This document shows, one piece after another, positions 25,951 to 36,000 of a stretch of DNA of 64,000 bases (position 1 is its first letter; the number at the start of each line of letters is the position of its first letter). Source of the stretch: Manduca sexta (taxonomy: Eukaryota > Arthropoda > Insecta > Lepidoptera > Sphingidae); contig NC_051121.1 in NCBI RefSeq assembly GCF_014839805.1, positions 6,493,116 through 6,557,115 of the forward strand, in the 5' to 3' direction. The translations under genes were made by a program, and so were the position numbers. The notes below the pieces were generated by a model. The model did no database searches, had not been told where the DNA came from, and saw only the letters and a program-made list of their open reading frames with translations.

Positions 25951-27238
25951 TAGGTCTTATAAAGTAATTACGCTAGTTACAATTTCCTCTAAACTGGTAC
26001 ACATCAGTGCATGGACACAGTTTAACTTGGCTATAGAAATAGACATTGCCGTAGACACCTTATAACTATCAAGACAGACATTCACATATAACAGACTTAC
26101 CACCAATAATTAAAATAAGTGTATATTGCCTATTAAACGTTATTTTTAAAAATTTATAGCTCTATTACCTAATAACTTCTATTAGCCGCTCAACCGGCAT
26201 TAATCTTTTTGGAATAAAAAGTACTCTATTCAATCCACAGCTCACTGTCTGAATACCATATTTCATACACATTCATTTAGTTATTAAGGTGAAACTGATT
26301 AATTAACAAACATTCAAACTCATGTATAGAAATTTTACTTATGTTATCTAAGACTGAACAACAAATAAAAAATAAAACAAAGATAATGTGTTGTTAAAAC
26401 TGAGTATATTTTACTATTATTTATTTGGAATATCTTGCATTACATTCACTATCCTGTAAAAGTAAATAATTTTATTATTACATTTGATATTATCAGTTTT
26501 GTTAACATTAGTATTCCATGTAAGATGCCTTTGGTCTCCTAAAATAAAAAAGGAAGTGTTTGTACAAACAATTTTAGATTCAACATGATTACATACTTTT
26601 GTATGTAATTGTTTAAAATGATTGGGATTACCTACATGAAATTTTTACTTTGTTTCCCTGGATCGATATTCACATTTTGAAGATTTTGATATTTAATTTA
26701 AAGCTGGCTAAGCCCTTGATTAAGACGTCACCAATTACTTATAACAACAATAATGTATAACTTGTAAAAATTTCTTCAATAATCTTTATTGTTATCAAAC
26801 TTTATAGGTACAAAACTTTCACCACAAAGAAACTACATAGTATTAATTGTAATGTACATAATTAAGAAAACATTGTTTAAAAAGATACCTTCATTAGTGT
26901 TTTATATTTGTTTGCCTATTTATTTACTAATAGAAATATTACATCGAAGTAATAAAAAATAAACTTGATTGACCTCAATTGTTGTCAAAAGTCGGGTTGC
27001 CAATAGTAAAGTAGCTTATTTTTTACCGCTGAGCCCATAACACAAATTTGACTATCAAGATACAAAAACATAGGTTTGAATATTAATTCGATCATTTAGG
27101 ATTTATGTTTGTTTTTGTTTCTGATAACGTAGAATATTAAATTTGAGTTTTCACGATGTAAAGAGGATACTATCGTCAATAGAAATTATACAGTCGTTGT
27201 ATCTAAATAATTAATTTGTCTAAACGCGCATAGACGCG
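25951..27238. other. Intergenic or 5' intronic sequence before TMEM53-like copy B
   Basis: AT-rich, no gene recognised. The missing first exon of copy B should lie somewhere between 7802 and 27959, but I could not find an ATG-containing exon with a phase-0 donor that I trust. Confidence 0.4.
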
Positions 27239-27600
27239 CTGGGGCCTTATTCTCTATCCCGCACGTTATTTTGACAGTGTGTAACAAGCACGTAACACAA
27301 CGCATCATGTTTAGGACTATAGAAATTTGGCTTACAGAATACCATTCCACACACATTTCTCGAAGATAACATGACACGGCCGCGTTGCGCGTTTACACTA
27401 TCATACAGAATAAGGGCCCTGGATTGCCGCACGTTATTTTGACAATTCGTAACATGCCCGTAAGGCGGATGTGTCACACCTCATCGTGTTCATGAAATGT
27501 CAAATTAGCATCCAGAATACTCTTACACAGTCATAACACGAAGTTAACGAAACACGCCGTGTTACAAGTTCGACATTGTCGTAGAGAATCATGCCCCAGC
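27239..27600. mobile_element. Inverted-repeat element with internal third terminus
   Basis: The outer ends are GCTGGGGCCTTATTCTCTA (27239 on) and the complement-like TAGAGAATCATGCCCCAGC (ending 27600). A further inverted match to the left end, AGAATAAGGGCCCTGG, occurs at 27408-27423. A direct repeat of CCGCACGTTATTTTGACA occurs near 27259 and 27430. No coding. It lies 360 bp before the first visible exon of copy B. Superfamily unknown; no clear target duplication. Confidence 0.6.
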
Positions 27601-27959
27601 TGTGTTAAATTTACAATAGAATGAAAATAATATGTAACATCGAATATATTGCGTTTGTTTTTTTTCAAATGATGAATATCAAATCCGCACCTCGTCGACA
27701 CATTCGCCGAAAAGGTCGCAGCCCCAGCATGACGTGTGTTAACAAGGTTGGCTGTTAAAAGTCTGGTAAAGTCAAACTTATTATAATGCTTTAGTCAGCG
27801 CAAAAATAGTCCCGAGTGAGGGGACAGATAATATTCATTGGAAAAAGGATCGAGGCGGAAAGGAGGAAGGTTAATAACTACTGACGGAATAGTTTTAATA
27901 TAAATAAAGCCGTCTGATCAGGTTTTTTATTATCATATTTTTTATTGTAATTTTAACAG

Positions 27960-30900
27960 GGATGCGATCGTGGTCTACTCTCCCGAGCCCTGCTGGCCGC
28001 CCTGAGTGTCGCGCGGGACGCACACACACAGAATATCAACAAAAACATTCAGTTTATCAGCAACGACAAAGTCAAGCTCAAAATCGACCCAGCTACTATG
28101 AAGTAAGCTAACATATATAGGTTACTATTATTTCTATCCTACTTTAAAAAAACATCAAGTCTTCAGCAATCGGGTAAAACATTAATATATAGGGAATTTT
28201 ATGACTTTATAATCTATCTGTTACAAAAAAATACCACCAATGGTGGTCGAGACTAGCAGTCTTGTACACACATCGGCCCACCCTCATAACACGACTCTGT
28301 TGAATAATAATGAGCCAAAGAGCGTGTCAGCGACACTCTATTGTTTAACTATTGAACTATTAGGGGATACGCAGACGTGACCAACTTTTGTACTTAGGTC
28401 GTGACGTGGCCAATGTTTGTACAGTTGGGGGTAATGAACTGTACTAAATATTTTCATAAAATAATGTAATATTGGCATTTGTGTTAATCGACGAGAATTA
28501 ACTGCACAATCCCGCGAATCGGACACAGTGTATAAAACTGTAGTTCGATATATTGCGACAACATGAATAAAACGCATAATTAGATAGGTATTGGTAAATA
28601 AATGATCAAGTTCATTTAAGGGAAGATAGAGATTGCTAAACTGTTAACTCCGTTTTATCGCTAAAAATGGAGCCGTTAGATATGTGCCTAATTGCAACAT
28701 TACTGTCACAATGGGGCGCATTTCTTATATCCTATTTGGTATTTCGGAAATAAAAATGATGACTAGGTAGGCAGCACCTTATTCGCACACTCGTCTTTAG
28801 ATGAATTTTATTATTTAAAAGAAAATCTTATGAAAAATGTTGTTATGTTGTAAAATAATTACACGCTTGCATATTAATTGATCGGTTGCGAAGCAAAATC
28901 TAATTAACAAACCGAGTCATAACTTACGCAACTGAAAAAAAAAACCAAGAGCAAAAGTTCAGTATCTACCTATCTGTCTAAACTATGAAAATAATCATTT
29001 GGTTTTTTCCGTCGCTAATTATATACATATCATCAGCAAGATATAAGTTAAAGTGGACAGACAACTTGATTAAGGTCACAGCAACACGTTGGATGCAGGC
29101 TGATTTCGACAGGTCTGTTTTGAAATCTTTGGGGGAGGCTTATGTTCAGCAGTAGACTTTATTCGGCTGATGATGATGATGAAGATATAAGTTGATTCTT
29201 TTTTATCAAAATAATTTATAATTTGTAAAAAACAAAACGTTGATCGACATTAAATATCTATTCACCCGTTTGGCTCCAGACTAAACCAACGTATGAACAA
29301 ACCGCTGTGCATCATAATGAACTGGATGTTGGCCAAGCCGAACCACGTCATGAAATACGCAAACATCTACTTAGAGCAAGACTATGACGTTATCAATGTG
29401 TCCTGTTCTCCATTGCAGCTGATGTGGCCGGCGAAAGGCTCCCAGGTATACAGACTAGAATACTGCAGGTAACGTTGTAAAATTGGTGTCCCGAGGGTAA
29501 GCGGTAGTTGTAATAACACTCTTCCCGTAAAAATAAAAGCCTAGTGACTATATACCGTAGGTCTTCACGGCCTAGAACATAAGTATAATGGTAAAATTGT
29601 AAAAATTGTAAGAGTCTTGCGATACAAGCTAAGTTTAGTTCGACTCGCAGAATTGTGATGTCAATGTTCCTTACCTTTTGATAATAAACGTTTATTATTT
29701 ATTTTCGTTGCATGATGTGGTCAGTCATTTGAAAAACACAAAAAGTTTCTTAATAGGTCATAAGTGCATATTGTCACTAGTCAAGATATGGTTACATATC
29801 GAAAAATATATTTTCTGATCTTCAGGTTATAGCGGCAGATTTATTGAAGTTTTTAGAGAGTAACGAAGACTTTGGGCCCCTGGTAGTTCACGGGTTTTCG
29901 GTGGGCGCGTACGTGTGGGCAGAGTTGCTGGTTCATACCACGCATAATAAAGCAAGGTAAGGTTATAAGACAACTTTTTTTACGCCAAACAGAACTGTTG
30001 CAGCTCCTAGCATTGTCGGTGTCACGATCTAATAGTATCCAGTACGAGCATTATCTAATATGGAATATACTTACCGCTTTTATTACCGCCACAATTACAC
30101 TTGAAAAAACGATAGAAAAACTGGTTTTGTTTGAGAATTATTCGTACTTCTTTTCAAAAGTAAATTTAAACGACAGATATATTTTAGGTACCAGCCGATC
30201 CTCGATCGTGTGGCAGCCCAAATATGGGACTCGCCGGCCGACGTTTACGAAATACCAATAGGGTTGCCGTCGGCAATATTCCCCAAGAACAAAATCATGC
30301 AGAAGACTCTGAGGGCGTATTGCATGTGAGTTTTTTTTTCTATAAGGTAGGTACTGTTTTCAATCTCGTCTCAGCGTTAAAGTTATTACCAGTGGCGAAA
30401 GGTGAAATTTGCCAAAGGAAACCCGCATACATAATATATGTAGTAATTTGCATATATTCAGTCTACAAATCGTTCTAATGATAATTATTGTATTCTACAT
30501 AAAAAGAAGCCGGGAGGAATCGGGTGATATTACCCACCGTCACTAATAATTACAATATGTCATGAATAAGAGAATTTTTCTAAACATAGATTTCTTAGAA
30601 TACCCTGATTATAATGTTAAATCGTTTATAAATGGACCTACTTATGCAAACAGGAACCAATACACACATGTGCCAAAATCGAGTTAAGTATGTAGAGAGC
30701 TTTCAAAATGTACCTTCTATCCTCTCTGTAAAGATCAAAATGATATGACAATTTTTACTGAACAAACCGTTTTCAACACAAGTTTACCAACCCACATAAC
30801 ACTAGTTGTTCAATAAACTAACAAGATCCAAGCCCCATGGTAACCGGAAAATCTAAAAAACTCTACGAAATTGTTTTTGTTTTTTACAAAGAACCATCCC

Positions 30901-32169
30901 ATAAGACTCACATGATTTTTACGTCAAGCTTGACGGAAATGCAAATATAGAAGACGATCTGGAAGGTTTTTCGGGTCAGTCTGATTTTGAAGTAGAATAA
31001 TATTTAGATTAAGTAATTTTTGATATTCCACAAAACATTTTAATATAAGAATTTTTATTTTACATAACTATTGTACTACGCTATTGTATTGGGTATTACC
31101 TGTAAAATAGTTGTATGTGGAAATAAATAAAAATATTTTTTTCAGTAAAATATATTAAATAAATATGACATTTTATATTTTTATTATAGAATTATTCCAA
31201 GATAAAAAAATTAACAAGAGATCAATCCACACAGAAATAGTTTTGCTAAAAGGAACCATTGAGTTATTTTTAAATTCCTTAATTATGTTAAATGATTTTC
31301 ATCAATATTATATTTGTATAGATAGAATAAAGTATTTTTTACAATATTGTAAATATTTTTCGTCCAAAATAACAAACAATTGTCTTGTATACAAAAATTG
31401 GACAAAAACAGCTTTTTCTCAAAACTATCATTGTGTGGGTTGATTCCCTTTTGCGTAAGTAGGTCCAAATGTAATCTAAAAGTTACAACGGACGCCATCG
31501 TCATTAGGTATAATTGATTTTTATCTACATATTTTAAATAAAGTAGATACTTACTTTATATGGGTAATAACTATTTAATTTGACTCCATTTATAGATTCC
31601 ACATGAATCTATTCCACAACGTGGCAACTAAACATTACATGCGCGCGACACAAGTATACCACAATACTCCTTGCCGCGCCCCGGGGCTGTTCCTGTGCTC
31701 CCTCACCGACCCCGTAGGCGCCGCCAAGAGGAGCAAGCATGCACATGACTCTTGGGTTGCTATGGGCTTGAAGGTAACCAGCACAAGAAAATTGACTTTT
31801 GTAAATGTATCAGTATTGTTGACATTATCTCCACTGCCTATGAAATGTTTTAAATTTAAAATCTTGTTACACCTTACAATAGTGTAGTCATTGGATCATT
31901 AAAATATTCCTATACTTACTTCCAAAGGATTAAAAGATACATAGATATGTGAAAAATATTCTTGACGATTTTGAAATTAATTTTGCAGAGGTTCGTGTAA
32001 ACTTAAGAAACCATTATCCTTTTAACAGTGCAACTGGAAATGCTGGGAGAAATCTCCCCACGTCCAGCATTACCTCCACCACCCTGAAGAGTACCTCACG
32101 GCGTTGCTTTGCCACCTGGACGACTGCGGTCTTCTGCACAAGCAAGAGAAGATCAGCATGCGGTTATAG
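27960..32169 (+). CDS. TMEM53-like (DUF829) alpha/beta-hydrolase-fold protein, copy B; first exon not found
   Basis: Six exons at 27960-28102, 29280-29445, 29826-29956, 30188-30325, 31596-31773 and 32029-32169 (TAG) encode 298 residues. Exons 1-5 are exactly as long as those of copy A (143, 166, 131, 138 and 178 nt) with the same intron phases, and the last is 6 nt shorter. By eye the proteins are roughly 60% identical. The putative hydrolase triad is kept: Ser in HGFSVGA, Asp in SLTDPVG and His in SPHVQHY. The first visible exon is open through its acceptor and has no in-frame ATG, so translation must begin in an upstream exon. Introns hold an RTE LINE tail (29051-29184) and a hAT-like MITE (30390-30546). 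Conserved residues and clean splice sites argue against a pseudogene. Function beyond the family is unknown. Confidence 0.82.
29051..29184 (+). mobile_element. 3' end of an RTE-type LINE, 5'-truncated
   Basis: A frame reads KWTDNLIKVTATRWMQADF, then DRS, then LGEAYVQQ, the C-terminal signature of RTE-type endonuclease/reverse transcriptases. It continues to GGCTGA and a (TGA)n tail. A TAG at 29153-29155 replaces the Trp codon seen in the sister fragment at 41090-41185. It lies in the intron after the first visible exon of TMEM53-like copy B. Confidence 0.7.
30390..30546. mobile_element. hAT-like MITE, decayed
   Basis: The left end is CAGTGGCGAAAGGTGAAATTT. The right end CACCGTCACT is an eroded complement of CAGTGGCG. 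The interior AAGCCGGGAGGAATCGGGT matches the AAGCCGACAGGAATTGGGT of the copy at 41210-41366. It lies in intron 4 of TMEM53-like copy B. Confidence 0.55.
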
Positions 32170-32446
32170 GCGTATCACATTAGGTCTAACTCGATGGACA
32201 TTATAATTTAAAAGTGTCAGTTGTTCTACTTCTACTACAAAATGTGATTTATTGACCAAAATGTTTATACACAGTGGGGTGTGAGTAATGGCATATTGTG
32301 AATTGGGTGCCATTTTTTTTGAAATGAAGAAATTAGCTTTTCACAATGTTATTAAAAGTTGTTAAAAATTCACAATAGTCTGGTTGGGAATTAAATGATT
32401 TGCGAATACGAATATGAAAATTTTGTAAACCCAAGACTTTTCTAAT
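32170..32446. other. 3' flank of TMEM53-like copy B
   Basis: AT-rich sequence after the stop, with no canonical AATAAA seen close by. The 3' UTR end cannot be placed. Confidence 0.35.
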
Positions 32447-32650
32447 TTATGTGTATATTGTTTGTCAATTATCGATCGCTTTAACGGTGGAGGAAAACAT
32501 CGTGAGAAAACCTACATACCCGAGCGGTCTCCATAAGATATTCGAAGGTATTTAAAGTTTGCCAACCAGCGCTATCGCGGTAGACTAAGGCCTAAGCCCT
32601 TTTGATGGCCTTGCTTTGGAGGCCCGGGCTTAGCAGTATGTATTATTATT
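32447..32650 (+). repeat. tRNA-derived SINE, family B, head missing
   Basis: The body is recognisable by ACGGTGGAGGAAAACATCG, TGAGAAAACCTACATACC, AGACTAAGGCCTAAGCCC and the final CAGTATG(TAT)n. The tRNA-like head is missing, as in a 5'-truncated insertion. Confidence 0.65.
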
Positions 32651-32740
32651 AAAATTAACAACGTTAAGTCGAGGAAGTGGTATGGACTAAACTAATAACT
32701 CTGAATTGATGCGCTTTTGTCCACATTTTACTAAATTTTC

Positions 32741-32800
32741 AATCATCATCAGCCCCAAGAAGCCCACTGCTGAACATAGGCCTCTCAAAACGAAAGAATG
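32741..32800 (-). mobile_element. LINE 3' end fragment, antisense
   Basis: The minus strand reads AGGCCTATGTTCAGCAGTGGG, then CTTCTTGGGGCTGATGATGATTGA, the typical 3' terminus of lepidopteran RTE-like elements with a (TGA)n tail. Only about 60 bp can be recognised. Confidence 0.55.
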
Positions 32801-34110
32801 AATGGAAATGCATACTTTTATTTATGTCTCCAAATTCGTAGGAAAGTTATTCTTCAACCCGGAGCATCAGTGTGCATAAAAGTTCTAGTTTAAAAATGCC
32901 ATACATTGAAGAAGTAAGTATAAGGTCAGATAAAAAAACGCCTATGAAACTACTAATTACCGGCCTTTTGGACTAGTTAGGCCTTAGGGGACACGACAGC
33001 ATGCTTATGGGCACCATGGACTCAAAATACTTAGATATAATTGACTGAAACAAAAATAGAGTCCTGTGGTGATTATGACCTAAAAGTTCTACCTTTTACA
33101 CTGCCCCGGATCTAAGGGGAGGCTAGCCGGGGCCCATGCCCCGAGCGGCGAATTCAGAGGGCGGCAAATTCAAACTTGGCAAACGAATACATAATTCATC
33201 ATTAACGTAACTTTGATTACTGAGACATTCAGTACATTAAATTCTAAAATTATTTCCCGCTGGGCGCAAAATGAAAGGAAAAATATAGGTGGGTGGGAGT
33301 GGCATTTTCCAAATTTTGCCCCGCCTCGAAAATATACAAGATCCGGGACTGCTTTTACGCCAAGAAAATGCTTAGCTGTAAACATAATAAAATTGAATAG
33401 AATATAACTATGTTATTAGTATAAGTATTGAGTTTTTAACAATTTCTCTTTGACTGGGTATAAAAATGTGATAATGTTGGATCCCTATTATTAATTATAA
33501 GTAATAATTATAGTAAATAAATCACTTACTTTTGCATTGAATTGTGAGATCGTAATTCAAGTCCGTGTTTGCGAGATCCCATTGTTTCGCAATCTTAAGA
33601 AGTGAAATTATAATAACAAAATTGTAAAATGAGCGTGCATTCGACATATTGGAGAGCTAAATATGGATAAAAATATTAATTGTCACCGTTGATTGAAGCT
33701 CGTATCGTGAGAATATCAACATGTTTGCACACTTCCTAAGTCAAGGATACTTGGAATATTTGAAAAAATATGTAATCCTATTAATTTTAATTTATATTAC
33801 GTGGGTTCTTGTATAAATTAATGTGGTGCTTTTTACACAGCCGTTATTTTTATTTTGTGAAGATACAAAATAAACTGCAATGAAACTTGAGTGTTTGATG
33901 ATTTCCTTCTTTTACGTCCCAATAGGACCGTTAGCTACAACTAGAGCATTCAATTTTGTTTTAATACCCAATTTCAAAAAATATTTTTAATTTTTTTATA
34001 AAACCTAAATTTTATCAATGGGTTTGAATTGTATTCTACAAGGTCATTTTGACACTACGTTAATAAATGAAATCACTACTATTCTTTAGTTTTGCTAACT
34101 TTTTGTGTCA
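32801..34110. other. Intergenic, no gene recognised
   Basis: The region includes 33120-33360 with overlapping short open frames on both strands around GCCCCGAGCGGCGAATTC and TTTTGCCCCGCCTCGAAAAT. This looks like an old repeat, but no termini are identified. Confidence 0.4.
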
Positions 34111-34114
34111 AATC

Positions 34115-34470
34115 ACAAAACGACCCTGTATACTGTCCACTGCTGGGCACGAACCTCCTCTATTGAGAAGGCTTTAGGCCTTAGACCACAACGCTGCCCC
34201 AGCGCACTGGGGCAGCGTTGTTGTCTAAGGCAGCACAACCCGCAGGTTGGCAGGCTTCACATACCTTCGAAATTCTTATTGAGAACTTCTCTGGTATGCA
34301 AGTTTCCTCAGGATGTTTTCCTTCACCGTTTATGCTAGCGGTAATTCACAGCGAACACCCACATAACTTTATAAAAGTCAGAGATGTATAACCTTGAGTT
34401 TTGAACCTGCAGGAATTCGTCTCAACAGGCCCTTCTACACCTAACTAGGCTTTTGCCGCTTTCCTTTTTA
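34115..34470 (-). repeat. tRNA-derived SINE, family B, antisense, with inserted 24-bp hairpin
   Basis: The plus strand carries the complement of the whole family: CTGCTGGGCACGAACCTCC at the tail, TTCGAAATTC, GTATGCAAGTTTCC, TTCACCGTTTATGC, and at the head CTACACCTAACTAGGC. Inside, 34179-34202 is repeated inverted at 34207-34230 with one mismatch and a 4-nt loop. Other family copies lack the second arm. Confidence 0.75.
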
Positions 34471-34617
34471 TCATGAAATACCGATCTTTAAACTAGCGTA
34501 TTACTTTACATGTCATTTGAAAGTGTATTGAATGATTTATTTAGCACCAATTATAAAATTAGAAATAGACTTTACTCGAATAAAACCATGTTAGCAATTA
34601 CTGATTGACGACATAAC

Positions 34618-34689
34618 GACTCCGTGGCGCAACGGTAGCGCGTCTGACTCCAGATCAGAAGGTTGCGTGTTCAAATCACGTCGGGGTCA
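34618..34689 (+). tRNA. tRNA-Trp (CCA)
   Basis: The 72-nt sequence folds as a complete cloverleaf. The acceptor is GACTCCG/CGGGGTC with one T-G pair, and the discriminator is A. The D arm has GCGC/GCGC, the anticodon stem is TCTGA/TCAGA around the loop CTCCAGA with anticodon CCA (34650-34652), and the T arm is GCGTG/CACGT with loop TTCAAAT. A TTTT stop for polymerase III follows at 34693-34696. There is no intron. It stands alone between the TMEM53-like pair and RBM28. Perfect arms and a terminator suggest a functional gene and not a SINE head. Confidence 0.93.
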
Positions 34690-34699
34690 ATTGTTTTAT

Positions 34700-35360
34700 T
34701 GATCCTGTAAAGATACAATGGCGGCTGAAATTATCTACGACCTAAGTATTGTCTAGATTCCCTGCTTCCAATCAACGTTGGTAAAATACAGATATTGTTT
34801 TTTTTTTCCACGGTATAGTTACGTAGGAAAGTGCAATACATACTATCAATATCCTACAAAGATTGAGGGCGTATTTTACAAGATTCAACAGCTAAGTGCT
34901 CGAACCGTCTACAGTTTATTTTTATGAATAAAATGGTATAACTGTCAAATATAGCCTTCGAAACATAGGGAGAAAACCATAACTTTTGATATATATTTTA
35001 CATTTATTTTGATTAAAGTGTTATTCGATAGTAATTTTATTATAGTTCTCGAGCGTGGTAGCAAAATTATTTTTTTTATCCACACAGTAGTATCGAGTGA
35101 GTGAATAAAGACAGCAATATTGTGTGAGCGAGAGATGATTATCGCCACCATTTTAAATTCCATCTTTATTGGAACGAATTTTATGGACACACATATTAGG
35201 AGAATTACTGATTTGAGTCAGTATAGCATACATTCCGGTCAACGAGCCAGATGAATCTTATTTGTTATAAGAATAGGAATCAACACTCCATTGAACAATA
35301 TAATAATATATTCTAAGGATTTACGTAGGTAATTATATTTATTCACATATCTCTAATTAT
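34700..35360. other. Intergenic, nothing recognised
   Basis: AT-rich sequence after the tRNA gene. The 81-aa reverse frame at 34945-35190 has no family resemblance that I can see and no splice support. Confidence 0.4.
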
Positions 35361-35450
35361 GTTATACTTAGTTTTGTTTCTCATAGGGTTAGGGAGGGGG
35401 CTAGGTTCTTCTATTTGATACGTAATCCCCCTGTTATAATAACAAATGAA
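35361..35450 (+). repeat. Interspersed repeat shared with 2546-2650
   Basis: It contains TTTTGTTTCTCATAGGG, GGGAGGGGG and TTTGATACGTAAT in the same order as at 2546-2650. The class is unknown. Confidence 0.4.
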
Positions 35451-35701
35451 ACAATTTTGGTAAATATATTACATTTTATTACCATCTTAAGCCACATTGA
35501 ATTGTAACAGTGCAAATCAAAATATATTAAAAATAGCCACTACTGCAGTGAGTGGTCAATGAACGAGGAAATCATTTTAGAATCGCTTTCCCAATTAAAA
35601 CGACATCACTATAAAGTATGGGAATTACTGTGGTTAATAATATGATCATCTTTAATTAGGTATTTTCGTGGGTTGTCATGTAGAGGAATACGACGACGAA
35701 T

Positions 35702-35872
35702 CGCCGATTTTTTTAAAACTTTTAAAAAACGATCCCAAACGCTTAATAGTCCGCGAAAATGGACCAATCAGAATAAAGTTATTTTTTGCAATACTAACAA
35801 ATTACTTATTTTGATTGGTTATTTTTGAGATCGGACCGAAGGTTGAAATTGGGATCGTTAAAAACGGCAGAT
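35702..35872. mobile_element. Small inverted-repeat element (MITE-like)
   Basis: The outer part is CGCCGATTTTTTTA at the left and TAAAAACGGCAG at the right. Further in are ACGATCCCAA and TTGGGATCGT, then GGACCAATCAGAATAA and TTATTTTGATTGGTT. The arms pair over most of their length. A related single arm is at 52905-52990. No coding. Confidence 0.6.
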
Positions 35873-36000
35873 AGGCGTACAGATCACACAATTATATACA
35901 GATGTTTTTCGTTCAAACTGTTAAAAGTATCGAAGCAATTAACATGTATTGCTTTTTAACATAACAATTAAATAAGACTTAACTTGATAATAATTTCAAA

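Noticed and set aside
34188..34221. Perfect 15-bp hairpin as a transcription terminator or miRNA precursor
   Set aside because: There is no T-run after it, and this is a eukaryote. The arms are an inverted copy of SINE sequence, and a 4-nt loop is too small for a typical miRNA precursor.
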